Notes: a model not told the origin generated them from the letters alone. A DNA stretch of 64,000 nucleotides from Aulosira sp. FACHB-615 (GCF_014698045.1 NZ_JACJSE010000032.1:1-64000); one strand, 5' to 3'; positions 25,206 to 34,560 are shown, counted from the first letter of the stretch. A program made the numbers and translations.

Positions 25206-25784
25206 ATGAGTATCTCAACTGCTAAACGCTTCACAATATTTGAATATCACCGTTTAACTGAACTCGGCTTTTTTGCAGAAAATGACCGCGTTGAGTTAAT
25301 CAAAGGAGAAATTATTGAAATGGCTGCGAAAGGTACACCACATTCTGTTTGTAATACCCGCTTGAATCGAGAATTATTCACACTCATTGCAGGGAAAGCA
25401 ACTCTTAGAGGACAAGAACCGATTATTATTTCTGATATTAGCGAACCAGAACCAGATTTAGTAATTGTCCAAAATCGTTCTGATGATTATTTCAGAGAGC
25501 ATCCTAGTCCATCGGATGTAATACTACTAATAGAAATTTCTGATTCCTCTTTAAAATACGACCAAGAAACAAAATTATCTATCTATGCTGAAGCGGGTAT
25601 TCCCGATTATTGGATATTTAATTTAGTAGATAATTTTTTGGAGTGTTACAGCGAACCTTATCAAAGCTCACAAGGACAATTTGGTTATCGTCGCAAACTC
25701 ATATTTCTACCAAATGAATCAGTCAATCTACCATACTTTAATGATTTAGTTTTAGATTTATCTAAAGTCTTCCCAGGTGTGTAA
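25206..25784 (+). CDS. Uma2-family (DUF820) putative nuclease
   Basis: 192 residues, PD-(D/E)XK-like fold. The family motifs are visible: FTIFEYHRLTELG and RVELIKGEIIEM at the start, EPEPDLVIVQ (the Asp of the nuclease-type core), ILLIEISDSSLKYDQETKLSIYA and AGIPDYWIFNL. Uma2 proteins are hugely expanded in cyanobacteria; the true role is unknown. It lies 36 bases after the nirB-like gene and 23 before the next unknown gene. A second copy of the family is at 34555-35124. Confidence 0.88.
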   Translation: MSISTAKRFTIFEYHRLTELGFFAENDRVELIKGEIIEMAAKGTPHSVCNTRLNRELFTLIAGKATLRGQEPIIISDISEPEPDLVIVQNRSDDYFREHPSPSDVILLIEISDSSLKYDQETKLSIYAEAGIPDYWIFNLVDNFLECYSEPYQSSQGQFGYRRKLIFLPNESVNLPYFNDLVLDLSKVFPGV

Positions 25785-25807
25785 TTTATTTGAAATTTCA
25801 ATAAATT

Positions 25808-26509
25808 ATGAGTGCTGATCCAGTTTGGTGCTTGTTTAGAATAGAGCCTTCAGATGTACTCAATGTATCTCAAGCTTTTAATCAAGCTGTGGAGCGATCG
25901 CAAATTGCATATCACCTACAAGACTATCTTAAAATCAGAACGGAAATTCTGAATCAGCTACCTTTCCGAACATTAAATGAATCTAATATTTATTTTCCTG
26001 ATTGTCTGATTCAAAGACAAAAAAATTCTGATGTGTTTGACTGGGAAGATTTACATCAAACATACCATATTTTTTTCCCAAAAGCATTTGTAGAAATTTT
26101 TGATACTCTATTTTTAGGTAATACTCCAATTATTTCCCAAAGAATGAGCCAAGTCCAACTAGAATTAATCATAACTAATCGTGTATGTGCCACAGAAATG
26201 TTATGGGGTGGTTTAGGTTGGCAACGTGCAAATAAACTTCCTGGTTACTTAGGAAATATGTTTGTAACACCAGAAAATATAGCAAATGTTTTAGCAATCA
26301 TAGAAGAAGTTTTTGCAGAAATAAGTACTGATGAATTTATTCAAGGAGCAAAGTCAATCGGATTTAGAGGAAACTGTAATGAAGATGATGCAGAAACCCT
26401 TCAATCAATCATTCTGTCCTGTTTTCATACTGTTTTACAGGAAGGAAATGGGCTTCTAGCCTTGAGCCATCCACACATCGGTATGATGCCATTTCCAGAA
26501 AATTATTAA
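25808..26509 (+). CDS. Protein of unknown function
   Basis: 233 residues, not recognised. It is soluble, mixed alpha/beta, with no signal peptide. The C-terminal half has a Trp/Gly-rich patch (MLWGGLGWQRANKLPGYLG) and ends HPHIGMMPFPENY. The codon use and A/T bias are similar to the Uma2 gene 23 bases upstream, suggesting the two are transcribed together. No ribosome site of note. Confidence 0.65.
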   Translation: MSADPVWCLFRIEPSDVLNVSQAFNQAVERSQIAYHLQDYLKIRTEILNQLPFRTLNESNIYFPDCLIQRQKNSDVFDWEDLHQTYHIFFPKAFVEIFDTLFLGNTPIISQRMSQVQLELIITNRVCATEMLWGGLGWQRANKLPGYLGNMFVTPENIANVLAIIEEVFAEISTDEFIQGAKSIGFRGNCNEDDAETLQSIILSCFHTVLQEGNGLLALSHPHIGMMPFPENY

Positions 26510-26548
26510 TTGACCTGTTATATTAATGAGATTATACTCACTCAATAA

Positions 26549-26650
26549 CTCTCCGCGCCTCTGGTTACTGAGCGACTAGTACCGAGCGTTCGCGCAGCGT
26601 CTCCGTCAGGAGAAGTCGAGGTAAGTCGAAGTATGCGTCTCTGCGTGAAA
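26549..26650. repeat. TTTGCG-type repeat interrupted by a 72-bp insert
   Basis: The flanks ACTCTCCGCGCCTCTG (-26563) and CGTCTCTGCGTGAAA (26636-26650) together make one intact dispersed repeat, as found uninterrupted at 16619-16648. Between them, 26564-26635 holds another palindromic repeat whose core (26586-26615) also occurs in murB and at 30266-30294. Confidence 0.75.
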
Positions 26651-26661
26651 CAATCTTCTCC

Positions 26662-28053
26662 TCATAAAATCAAACTTTGCATCGCCTGTTGTAAATCATT
26701 TGTAAAATCACTAACCGCTTGCTTTGCACCTGCACGACTTTCTTTATATGCAGAATAATGCTCAGATATAGATAACGGTTGACCGATATTAATCTTAACT
26801 TTTTGCTTACCCAACTGTGGACGCTGAAAATATTTATCACCTTGAATTTTGGCAATCATCTGGGATAAAATTAAAGTTGTCTCGGCAAATCTTTCAACTG
26901 AGGGTTTCTCTTTAATATAATTACCAGAAACCGCCACAAAACTTTCTACTAAGCGCATGTGCCACATTCTCGCAGTTGCTTCTTCCGCAATGCGATCGCC
27001 TAAAGCTATCTCCACAGAAGATAATGCGTTGATATCTTTAAAATCTTCCCTAAATATATAATTCCAACCAGCTTGTTCTACTTTCCGACAACGGTCTGTT
27101 AAAGTACCTTTAGCTTGCAAATTAAAATACTGTTCAGAGATTTGCAAGGCAGCATTTAATAATGCTTGTAATCGAAATGCTAAAGCTTCATTTCTATCTT
27201 TAATTTCCGCGACAGCTTGAGCATCTGCTAACTTTTGATGATAAAACCGCGTGTAAAATTGCTCCATCAAAGATAATAAATGCTCTGCTAAAGCTAATAA
27301 TCGCGGATAAAGTAACTCCATCGAAGCAATATTATCGGTTTTTCCCGCATTCACAGGCAAACCACTCGCTGCTTCTAAATCACTCAATAATTGCGCGATC
27401 GCACTCCAAGGCGCAGCAGTATAACTATATTTAAGTCCAACTGGTACAATTAAAACCTGTTCCGAGCGTCCGGCTTTTTGTAAGTCTTCCGCACACCAAA
27501 AGCCTAACTGGGCAATACCGGGTTCTAATGGACTCACAATTTCTGATAGTCCATTTGTTGCACCTTCTGGCGCAGCAGCCATCGGGAATTTACCATTGGC
27601 GAACAAATCACGCGCCGAACGTAACCCTGTCCAGTCAGCTTTACCCCGTTGAATAGGTGTTCCACCCAACCGTGAAGCCATCCAGCCTACATAGTTACCC
27701 GCCCAGAGAGGAATGCCGCGATCGTAGATAAAATGAGCATGAATGGTCGATTGTAATGCTATACCCTGTTGTCGTGCTATCCTCGGCACAAGTTGAGACA
27801 GCAAGTAAACCAAACAAAAGGGATCATCTGTTTTAGGATGACGAAACGCCAACAAAAAGCGCACCTTACCTTCTTGAAACTGACGATAAAGATCCGCCAA
27901 AATTTCTACGTTGTCAGCTTCTATCTGGGAAATAGACGTTTGCCATTGTATCCAACTAGGTAGAACCGTGTGAACAACTCGCAAAAATAAAGGATTAAAC
28001 GCTGGCGGAATAAATTCTAAAGGTGGCTGCGCTTGATAAATTACGTCTGACAA
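26662..28053 (-). CDS. PlsC-like glycerolipid acyltransferase
   Basis: 463 residues. The acyltransferase box HX4D is His72-Asp77 (FRHPKTDD), and the second motif is PEG at 162-164 (AAPEGATNG). A conserved GGTPIQRG block (130-137) lies between them. The C-terminal about 230 residues are helical and not part of the core. The likely role is adding fatty acyl groups to a (lyso)phospholipid or glycolipid at the membrane; the exact substrate is not readable. The start is TTG at 28053 with a strong CAGGAGA ribosome site nine bases upstream and no good internal ATG. It is divergent from proS. Confidence 0.8.
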   Translation of the reverse strand: MSDVIYQAQPPLEFIPPAFNPLFLRVVHTVLPSWIQWQTSISQIEADNVEILADLYRQFQEGKVRFLLAFRHPKTDDPFCLVYLLSQLVPRIARQQGIALQSTIHAHFIYDRGIPLWAGNYVGWMASRLGGTPIQRGKADWTGLRSARDLFANGKFPMAAAPEGATNGLSEIVSPLEPGIAQLGFWCAEDLQKAGRSEQVLIVPVGLKYSYTAAPWSAIAQLLSDLEAASGLPVNAGKTDNIASMELLYPRLLALAEHLLSLMEQFYTRFYHQKLADAQAVAEIKDRNEALAFRLQALLNAALQISEQYFNLQAKGTLTDRCRKVEQAGWNYIFREDFKDINALSSVEIALGDRIAEEATARMWHMRLVESFVAVSGNYIKEKPSVERFAETTLILSQMIAKIQGDKYFQRPQLGKQKVKINIGQPLSISEHYSAYKESRAGAKQAVSDFTNDLQQAMQSLIL

Positions 28054-28080
28054 GGTAAGTTTCTCCTGAAGTAGTAGAGA

Positions 28081-28208
28081 GTGCTGAGTGCTGAGTGCTG
28101 AGTGCTGAGTATTTTAAAAAGGTTTGGGATGCAGGGTGAAAATAACAAATGACAAATGACTATTAGCCAAGCACTTTATACTTCACACTTCATACTTCAT
28201 ACTTTAGT
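28081..28208. repeat. Tandem heptamers upstream of proS
   Basis: Four copies of GTGCTGA (28081-28108), then AAATGAC-type and CATACTT-type units (about 28145-28204). They lie in the divergent gap between the acyltransferase gene and proS. Confidence 0.8.
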
Positions 28209-28244
28209 TGACATAAAGATTTGCAATTGGAAAGGGATTAAACG

Positions 28245-30059
28245 ATGCGACTGTCACAAATGTTATTCGTTACACTCCGGGATGATCCTGCTGATGCGGA
28301 AATTCCCAGCCATAAGTTATTACTCCGTGCAGGGTATATTCGTCGCATCGGTAGCGGTATTTATGCTTATCTCCCGTTTATGTGGCGGGTGTTGCAAAAG
28401 GTTTCTCAAATTGTGCGCGAAGAAATGAACGCCACAGGCGCACAAGAATGTTTGTTACCCCAATTACAGCCTGCTGATTTGTGGAAGGAATCAGGACGTT
28501 GGGATACTTATACTAAAGCTGAGGGAATTATGTTTTCCCTAATCGATCGCCGTGAGCAACAATTAGGATTAGGGCCGACGCATGAAGAAGTGATCACAGC
28601 GATCGCGCGTGATATGATTCGCTCTTATCGTCAGTTACCGCTACATCTCTACCAACTGCAAACCAAGTTCCGTGACGAAATTCGCCCCCGCTTTGGTTTG
28701 ATGCGCGGACGAGAATTCATCATGAAAGATGGTTATTCTTTCCACGTCGATGAAGAAAGTTTGAAAAAAACCTACCAAGATATGTACCAAGCCTACAGCA
28801 ATATGTTGCGACGTGCTGGTTTAGCTTTTCGTCCTGTAGAGGCTGACTCTGGTGCAATTGGTGGTTCTGGTTCTACGGAATTTATGGTGTTGGCGGAAGC
28901 TGGAGAAGACGAAGTTCTTTACACCGAAGATGGTAAATACGCCGCTAACGTCGAAAAAGCTGTGTCTTTACCTGCGGATGCGGAAACTTCACCGTTTACC
29001 AGTTATGAAAAACGGGAAACCCCAGGAACCGATACGATTGAAAAACTCTGTAAATTCTTCAAATGTTCTCCGACTCAAGTTGTGAAAAACGTTTTGTATC
29101 AAACAGTCTACGATAATGGCGTGACTGTGTTGGTATTGGTAAGTATTCGTGGAGATCAAGAAGTCAACGAAGTTAAATTACAGAATGAATTGACGCGGTT
29201 AGCAACTAACTACGGTGCGAAAGCAGTCATCGCCTTAAATGTACCCAGTGCAGAAACCCAACAAACCTGGGCGGCGAAACCTTTACCTTTAGGTTACATT
29301 GCACCAGATATTAGTGATGAATATATTGCAGGTAATAAACAAGTCCATGCCAAATTTGTGCGGTTGGTGGATAAAACAGCCGTTGATTTGAAAAACTTTG
29401 TGACTGGTGCAAATGAAACTGGTTATCACGTCGTTGGGGCAAATTGGAATGAGCAATTTAAGCTACCAGAAAGTATAGTAGATTTGCGTAAAGCTAGACC
29501 AGGCGATCGCGCCATTCACAACCCCGAACAAACTCTACAAAGTGCGCGTGGTATCGAAGTTGGTCATATCTTCCAATTAGGCACAAAATATTCCCAAGCC
29601 TTGGGTGCAACTTATACCAATGAACAAGGAGAAGAAAAACCCTTGGTGATGGGATGCTATGGTGTGGGTGTTTCCCGCTTGGCACAGTCAGCAGTTGAGC
29701 AATCTTACGATAAAGATGGGATTATTTGGCCTGTAGCGATCGCACCTTATCATGCGATCGTCACAATTCCTAACATTAATGATGCCCAACAAGTGCAAAT
29801 AGCTGAAAAACTTTACACCGAACTCAATCAAGCCGGAATTGAAACATTATTAGATGACCGTGATGAACGCGCCGGAGTTAAATTTAAAGACGCTGATTTA
29901 ATCGGTATACCTTATAGAATTGTTACCGGACGTGCAATTGCTAACGGCAAAGTTGAAGTAGTAGAAAGAGCCACTCGTCAATCTCAAGAAATTGCCATTG
30001 ATGAAGTTATTACTACACTAAAACAATGGATTACAGCCGCAATAAAAGGTAAAAATTAA
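28245..30059 (+). CDS. proS: Prolyl-tRNA synthetase, bacterial type
   Basis: 604 residues. ProS joins proline to tRNA-Pro in the cytoplasm. Class II motifs are present: motif 1 region GYIRRIGSGIYAYLP, motif 2 TKFRDEIRPRFGLMRGREF, and motif 3 GCYGVGVSRL near 470. The YbaK/INS editing domain sits between motifs 2 and 3 (about 225-405), which marks the long bacterial form that clears misacylated alanine. A C-terminal anticodon-binding domain starts near VAIAPYHAIVTIPN. AAAGGGA precedes the ATG. It appears monocistronic. Confidence 0.98.
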   Translation: MRLSQMLFVTLRDDPADAEIPSHKLLLRAGYIRRIGSGIYAYLPFMWRVLQKVSQIVREEMNATGAQECLLPQLQPADLWKESGRWDTYTKAEGIMFSLIDRREQQLGLGPTHEEVITAIARDMIRSYRQLPLHLYQLQTKFRDEIRPRFGLMRGREFIMKDGYSFHVDEESLKKTYQDMYQAYSNMLRRAGLAFRPVEADSGAIGGSGSTEFMVLAEAGEDEVLYTEDGKYAANVEKAVSLPADAETSPFTSYEKRETPGTDTIEKLCKFFKCSPTQVVKNVLYQTVYDNGVTVLVLVSIRGDQEVNEVKLQNELTRLATNYGAKAVIALNVPSAETQQTWAAKPLPLGYIAPDISDEYIAGNKQVHAKFVRLVDKTAVDLKNFVTGANETGYHVVGANWNEQFKLPESIVDLRKARPGDRAIHNPEQTLQSARGIEVGHIFQLGTKYSQALGATYTNEQGEEKPLVMGCYGVGVSRLAQSAVEQSYDKDGIIWPVAIAPYHAIVTIPNINDAQQVQIAEKLYTELNQAGIETLLDDRDERAGVKFKDADLIGIPYRIVTGRAIANGKVEVVERATRQSQEIAIDEVITTLKQWITAAIKGKN

Positions 30060-30622
30060 CCCAACGAATTTAGCGCCAAGCTCCTGCGAGTTATTTGCAG
30101 TGAAATGTAATAACTTGCGATTAGCGGGTTTCGATACTTCGACTGCGCTCAGTATCCACACTTCGACAAGCTCAGTGCATCGCTTCGTGGGAGTTGAGCG
30201 AAGTCGAAACTCAACCCTCTTGTAGTCAGCTTAATGAGCATTGAGCGACTCGCCCTGAGCGTAGTCGTTCGCGTTAGCGTCTCCGAAGGAGAAGGGAGTC
30301 GAAATGCGTCTTCTAATTATGTACTTATAACTTTTGACAATACAGGTTATAGATAAAAATTCTGTTCCCTGTTCCCTAATTCTTAATAATTTCCTAAATC
30401 TTACAAAATAATGAGATTTATAGAATTTGGTAGATGACGGATTTAAAGTACAAATTCTAGAATTAGATCAGGACTATTTAGATTTAGCGATCGCCTGATT
30501 TTAGCGTATCGAGCTATTCACGAAATCTCTGGAAACTCTCAACTTATAAGTATCGTCCATAACCAGGCTGCTCTTCACACCAAAATTATTTCAGCCCTTA
30601 GTCAGTCAGGAAGGTTTTTAAT
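30060..30622. other. Intergenic region between proS and the GerMN gene
   Basis: The first half is made of dispersed repeats (listed separately). The second half is A/T-rich with no gene. AGGAAGG just before 30623 is the next gene's ribosome site. Confidence 0.6.
30135..30304. repeat. Cluster of palindromic dispersed repeats
   Basis: TACTTCGACTGCGCTCAGTA (30135-30154) has an identical 20-mer at 57157-57176. The inverted form TTGAGCGAAGTCGAA lies at about 30194-30208. The segment 30266-30294 is the TCTCC-GGAGA palindromic family also found at 26586-26615 and inside murB. Confidence 0.8.
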
Positions 30623-31243
30623 ATGAATGATGAACAAAAATCTAATCGCATATCTTCGGGCGTAGTTGCAGCCGTTTCCGCAGCCGTAATTGCTGTTAGT
30701 GGTGGTGTAGCTTGGTTAACTACCCAGACCCAAAAAGCACCTGTCACAACTAACCCCGCCAACCCCAACCAAAGTCTTCAACAACAGCCCACACAGCCCT
30801 CAACCACCCAGCAAGACGAAAAAACTGCTCAAGTTTATTGGCTAAAACCCAAAGACAAAAATATTGCTTTAGTGCCTAAATCAGTAGAAGTAGCCGCAAC
30901 TCAGCCTAACCAAGCCTTAGAAAGAGCTTTTCAGGCTTTATTAGAAGGGCCAAGTGACGCGACAGACTCAACCACCATTCCCAAAGGTACTAAGCTACTA
31001 AGCCTAAAAGTCGAAGGTGAGGAAGTCCACGTCAATTTATCTGATAGCTTTACCAGTGGTGGCGGTAGTACCTCAATGGTGGCGCGTGTCGGCCAAGTTG
31101 TGTACACAGCCTCCAGCCTGAACCCCAAAGCCAAAGTTTACATTGATGTCAACGGTAAACCTTTAGATGTGTTAGGTGGCGAAGGCGTAGAGTTGGAACA
31201 ACCCCTCACCCGTGAAAGCTTTGACAAGAATTATCCACTTTAG
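30623..31243 (+). CDS. GerMN-domain protein with N-terminal membrane anchor
   Basis: 206 residues. A single hydrophobic helix (about 13-31) anchors the protein, with the rest outside the cytoplasm. A low-complexity Pro/Gln/Thr linker (about 35-65) leads to a GerMN domain (about 68-190), recognisable by VYWLKPKDKNIALVPKSVEV, ALEGPSD-type text and VHVNLSDSFTSGGG. GerMN domains occur in spore germination proteins and in many non-sporulating bacteria, where they are thought to bind other envelope proteins. The cyanobacterial role is unknown. AGGAAGG lies ahead of the ATG. Confidence 0.88.
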   Translation: MNDEQKSNRISSGVVAAVSAAVIAVSGGVAWLTTQTQKAPVTTNPANPNQSLQQQPTQPSTTQQDEKTAQVYWLKPKDKNIALVPKSVEVAATQPNQALERAFQALLEGPSDATDSTTIPKGTKLLSLKVEGEEVHVNLSDSFTSGGGSTSMVARVGQVVYTASSLNPKAKVYIDVNGKPLDVLGGEGVELEQPLTRESFDKNYPL

Positions 31244-31244
31244 T

Positions 31245-31290
31245 CATTGGTCATTGGTCATTAGTAAACACAAATGACAAATGACACCTG
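31245..31290. repeat. Tandem heptamers between convergent genes
   Basis: Units of TCATTGG followed by AAATGAC between the GerMN and ArsR genes. Confidence 0.7.
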
Positions 31291-31292
31291 AC

Positions 31293-31640
31293 CTAAAGTT
31301 TTGTATTCAGAACGCGAAAGTTACGAGCTTGCTGTTCTAACCTTGTAGCGATGCGATCGCACACCTGATTACACAACTCAAAAATCATTTCGTCTTCCAC
31401 CCGATAGTAAGCGCAAGTGCCTTCACTGCGACGGCTGAGGATTCCGGCTTGCCACATTACTTTCAGGTGTTTGGAGACATTCGCCTGGGAAGTTTGTGTT
31501 GCCTCTACCAATTCTTGTACACATTTTTCTTCATCCCGTAGTAAGTGCAGTAGCCGTAGACGCATCGGCTCACTTAACAGGCTGAAATATTCGGCTACTT
31601 GTTGCACCACTTCCGGCGGTACAGGCAACGCTTGTTTCAT
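31293..31640 (-). CDS. ArsR-family transcription regulator
   Basis: 115 residues from the ATG at 31640; the upstream extension is unlikely. The winged helix-turn-helix spans about 13-85, with the recognition helix in TSQANVSKHLKVMWQAGIL. The segment EEKCVQELV (37-45) has a single Cys40 where metal sensors such as SmtB carry a Cys pair, and more Cys at 76, 90 and 94. The protein could therefore sense a thiophilic metal or redox state, but the canonical metal motif is incomplete. Probably a dimeric repressor. It lies downstream of accB on the same strand with a 62-base gap. Confidence 0.9.
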   Translation of the reverse strand: MKQALPVPPEVVQQVAEYFSLLSEPMRLRLLHLLRDEEKCVQELVEATQTSQANVSKHLKVMWQAGILSRRSEGTCAYYRVEDEMIFELCNQVCDRIATRLEQQARNFRVLNTKL

Positions 31641-31702
31641 CAGGAATGATCCGTAAAAACAGACAAGGTTAACAATCACTCATTTCATATATACATTAAT
31701 AC

Positions 31703-32224
31703 TTAATCAGGGTTAATTCGCATCAAAGGTTGACCATATTCTACAGGTTCTCCATTTTGAACCAGAATTTCCATAACTTGCCCTGATATTTCGGCTTCGA
31801 TTTCGTTCATTAGCTTCATAGCTTCAATGATACACACACTTTGACCCTGACGGACGCGATCGCCTACTTCCACAAATGGTGCTTCCCCTGGTGCAGGGGC
31901 GCGATAAAAAGTCCCTACCATTGGCGAAGCAACTTCTACTAATCTTTGATCTATCGCTGAAGGTGCATTTCCTGTCACCTGTACACCTGCACCAGCAGTA
32001 TCTAAAATTCGCTCTGGAGATAGCGTTGGTGCTACTCCTCCGGCTGCAATCGTTGTTACTGTCGCCACACCACCAATACCAGCTTGCGGTACAGCGTGAT
32101 TGTTTATGCTGCCAGCTTTACGTACCGATAGCTCAAAGTCATCACTTTTGAGAGTTACTTCTGCAATATCTGTTTGTGCAATAGTTACCAGCAGTTGACG
32201 GATTTCATTAAAGTCCAATGGCAC
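31703..32224 (-). CDS. accB: Biotin carboxyl carrier protein of acetyl-CoA carboxylase
   Basis: 173 residues. AccB carries biotin between the carboxylase and transferase parts of acetyl-CoA carboxylase in fatty acid synthesis. The biotinyl domain (about 95-172) has the attachment Lys137 in EAMKLMNE and the thumb/flexible segment typical of the family. The N-terminal domain (MPLDFNEIRQLLVTIAQTDI) matches cyanobacterial AccB exactly in character, and an Ala/Gly-rich linker joins the two. The start is GTG at 32224. It lies downstream of efp, an order common in cyanobacteria, with a 214-base gap that contains the palindrome CCCTATATAGGG (about 32389-32400). Confidence 0.97.
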   Translation of the reverse strand: MPLDFNEIRQLLVTIAQTDIAEVTLKSDDFELSVRKAGSINNHAVPQAGIGGVATVTTIAAGGVAPTLSPERILDTAGAGVQVTGNAPSAIDQRLVEVASPMVGTFYRAPAPGEAPFVEVGDRVRQGQSVCIIEAMKLMNEIEAEISGQVMEILVQNGEPVEYGQPLMRINPD

Positions 32225-32438
32225 AGCTTTTATTACCTCAACCTGTCCGTAAAATGATTATTTTATGTGATACCAATTGAATAAATGATTGAGACTGATG
32301 GATAGATACAACTAAAACACAGACAGTTATTTCCAACCCAAAAATCTAAAATCGCAGATCCAATATGGTATTAGGGCAGGGATTTAAACCCTATATAGGG
32401 ATTTAAATCACAATTAACTCTAAAATTTAAGAGAAAAT

Positions 32439-32996
32439 TTATTCCCTGCCTAAATATTTATCTTCACGAGTATCAATCCGAATCCGTTCTCCTTGAGAAA
32501 TAAACAAGGGAACCATTACAGTTGCACCAGTTTCTACTTTGGCTGGTTTAGTACCACCTGTAGCTGTATCACCCTTGACACCAGGATCAGTTTCGATAAC
32601 TTCTAGCACCACAGAGTTAGGTAATTCCACTTCTAGAACTACATCGTCCCAACGAATCACGTTCACTTCCATACCTTCCTTGAGGTATTTGACGCGATCG
32701 CCAATTTGTGCGGCACTGAGTCGTCCTTCGTCATAACTTTCCATATCCATAAAGACGAACTCATCGCCCTCTTTATAGGTATGCTGCATTGTGCTTTTTT
32801 CCAAAGTTGCTTGCGGCACAGTTTCCCCAGCCCGGAAAGTTCTTTCAAGAACTTTGCCACTTTGAACGTTTTTCAGCGTGGTGCGGACAAACGCCGAACC
32901 TTTACCGGGTTTAACGTGGAGAAAATCAACCACCCGCCATACAGACCCGTCTAATACAATTGATACACCGGGTCGAAAGTCGTTACTAGAGATCAT
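32439..32996 (-). CDS. efp: Elongation factor P
   Basis: 185 residues, three beta-barrel domains. EF-P binds between the ribosomal P and E sites and relieves stalling at polyproline stretches. Domain I opens MISSNDFRPGVSIVLDG, and the tip of its loop is Lys32 in KPGKGSAF, the position that other bacteria modify. The C-terminal RIDTREDKYLGR is the family signature end. It is followed on the same strand by accB. The ATG has no strong ribosome site. Confidence 0.98.
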   Translation of the reverse strand: MISSNDFRPGVSIVLDGSVWRVVDFLHVKPGKGSAFVRTTLKNVQSGKVLERTFRAGETVPQATLEKSTMQHTYKEGDEFVFMDMESYDEGRLSAAQIGDRVKYLKEGMEVNVIRWDDVVLEVELPNSVVLEVIETDPGVKGDTATGGTKPAKVETGATVMVPLFISQGERIRIDTREDKYLGRE

Positions 32997-33404
32997 GAAG
33001 CTTTCAAATGTTGGAAGACAATCGGCATTTATTGTACCCTTCTAGCGGAGTAATTGGTTAATTAGTCAAGAGTCAATTGTCCTTCGTCCTTGGTCATTGG
33101 TCATTTGTGATTCTCCTCTGCACCCCAACTCTCCACTCCCAACTCCCAACTCACTCAGCACTCCTAACTATGGGAAGATTATTGATGGGTTCCGCCCAGT
33201 CAAACAATTTTGGATTTTAGATTTGCGATTTTAGATTGACAGTATCCACTCCTGGGATGCAGTGTGGAGATTTTAAACTGACGATTTTAGATTTGTTCTG
33301 CCCACGAAGGGTGGTGCTGGAACCGCAAAATAATCCAAAATCCAAAATCTAAAATCTAAAATTGGCACGGTCAACAATATTCATGCTGCATTTGAGCCAT
33401 ACTC
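32997..33404. other. Divergent region between efp and the cyclophilin gene
   Basis: Mostly repeats (33121-33364, listed separately). Otherwise no gene is seen; the promoters of the two divergent genes must lie here. Confidence 0.55.
33121..33364. repeat. Tandem and inverted repeats upstream of the cyclophilin gene
   Basis: 33121-33165 has CAACTCC-type heptamers. TGGATTTTAGATTT (about 33211-33224) and CGATTTTAGATT units are inverted against AATCCAAAATCTAAAATC units (about 33332-33362), able to form a long imperfect hairpin. Confidence 0.65.
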
Positions 33405-34511
33405 ATGTTTAAGTTAATAAAATCCTGGCTAAAGTCCAGCCTAGTAACAATACTGTTGGTAGTTATATTTTTAGGCATCAATACAGCTGGCTGGACTCCC
33501 TCCAGTAATGCCGCCTTGCCCTCTGGCAATGCAATTACCGACGGCAAAGCTTTGTTGCGTTATGCACTCCCAATCAAAAATGAACCAGTCAGGCAACTGC
33601 AAGCCAGTCTAGAAGACATATCAACTCAGTTGCGAGCTAATCGACGCTGGGGTGCTGTCTCCAAAGACCTGAGTAAAGCATCTCGCGTGCTTGATAAGCC
33701 TTCACAAATCTTAGCAAGCGTCCCCGAAGAACGCCAACCCCAAGCCACAGCATGGCTTGAAGAATTAAAATCTGGCGTAATTAAACTGCAAGAATTGACA
33801 CAATCCAAAGATAAAGAAAAAATTCTGCAAGGGCGAAACAAATTGCTGAGTTTAGTTTCTTTGCTAGAAGAGTCAATGGTGCAGCAATTTCCCTTTGAAG
33901 TCCCAGAAGAATACAGTAATTTAGCCCAACTCAAAGGACGTGCGACCATTGCAATTAAAACCAATAAAGGCGATTTAACCGTTGTTGTAGATGGTTATAG
34001 CGCACCTGTGACGGCTGGTAACTTTGTAGATTTAGTCCAAAGGGGTTTTTATAACGGGTTAGAATTTACTCGCTCTGAAGAATCCTACGTCTTGCAAACA
34101 GGCGACCCCCCAGGTAAAGAACAAGGTTTTATTGACCCCAAAACAGGCAAATATCGGGCAATTCCTTTAGAAATTCTAGTCGAAGGAGATAAAGCACCAA
34201 CTTATGGCATTACCTTAGAAGATGCTGGTCGTTATTTGGATATGCCAGTTTTACCGTTCTCTTCCTTTGGTGCATTAGCAATGGCGCGTCCCGAAAGCGA
34301 AGTAAATGGTGGTTCATCGCAAGTGTTCTTTTTCTTGTTTGAACCAGAACTCACCCCCGCCGGACGTAACTTGCTGGATGGTCGTTACTCAGTATTTGGT
34401 TATCTCACAGAAGGCAGAGATGTTTTAGATAAACTCAAAGCTGGTGACAAAATCGAATCTGCAACAGTGACTCAAGGCATAGAGAATCTAGTCCAACCCC
34501 AAGCAGCCTAG
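33405..34511 (+). CDS. Thylakoid-lumen cyclophilin, TLP40/CYP38 type
   Basis: 368 residues. A signal peptide (about 1-37: basic start, hydrophobic core, ASNA near the cut) sends it to the lumen or periplasm. A helical domain (about 45-180, ALLRYALPIKNEPVRQLQ) is followed by a divergent cyclophilin domain (about 184-360, ATIAIKTNKGDLTVVVDGYS, GNFVDLVQRGFYNGLEFTR). This pairing is that of plant TLP40/CYP38, which assists photosystem II assembly, and of its cyanobacterial homologues. The standard catalytic Arg-Phe-Trp set is incomplete, so isomerase activity may be low. Monocistronic. Confidence 0.93.
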   Translation: MFKLIKSWLKSSLVTILLVVIFLGINTAGWTPSSNAALPSGNAITDGKALLRYALPIKNEPVRQLQASLEDISTQLRANRRWGAVSKDLSKASRVLDKPSQILASVPEERQPQATAWLEELKSGVIKLQELTQSKDKEKILQGRNKLLSLVSLLEESMVQQFPFEVPEEYSNLAQLKGRATIAIKTNKGDLTVVVDGYSAPVTAGNFVDLVQRGFYNGLEFTRSEESYVLQTGDPPGKEQGFIDPKTGKYRAIPLEILVEGDKAPTYGITLEDAGRYLDMPVLPFSSFGALAMARPESEVNGGSSQVFFFLFEPELTPAGRNLLDGRYSVFGYLTEGRDVLDKLKAGDKIESATVTQGIENLVQPQAA

Positions 34512-34520
34512 ATAAAGTAG

Positions 34521-34560
34521 GAAGTATGAAGTGTTAAATTTCATACTTCATACTTCACAC
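34521..34560. repeat. Tandem heptamers at the end of a Uma2 gene
   Basis: GAAGTAT and CATACTT units. The Uma2 stop codon at 34557-34555 lies inside the last unit. Confidence 0.75.

Noticed and set aside
28081..28108. Regular short repeats, considered as a CRISPR array
   Set aside because: Units are 7-8 bases and directly adjacent with no spacers; they are simple tandem repeats. The same holds for the other tandem runs in the window.
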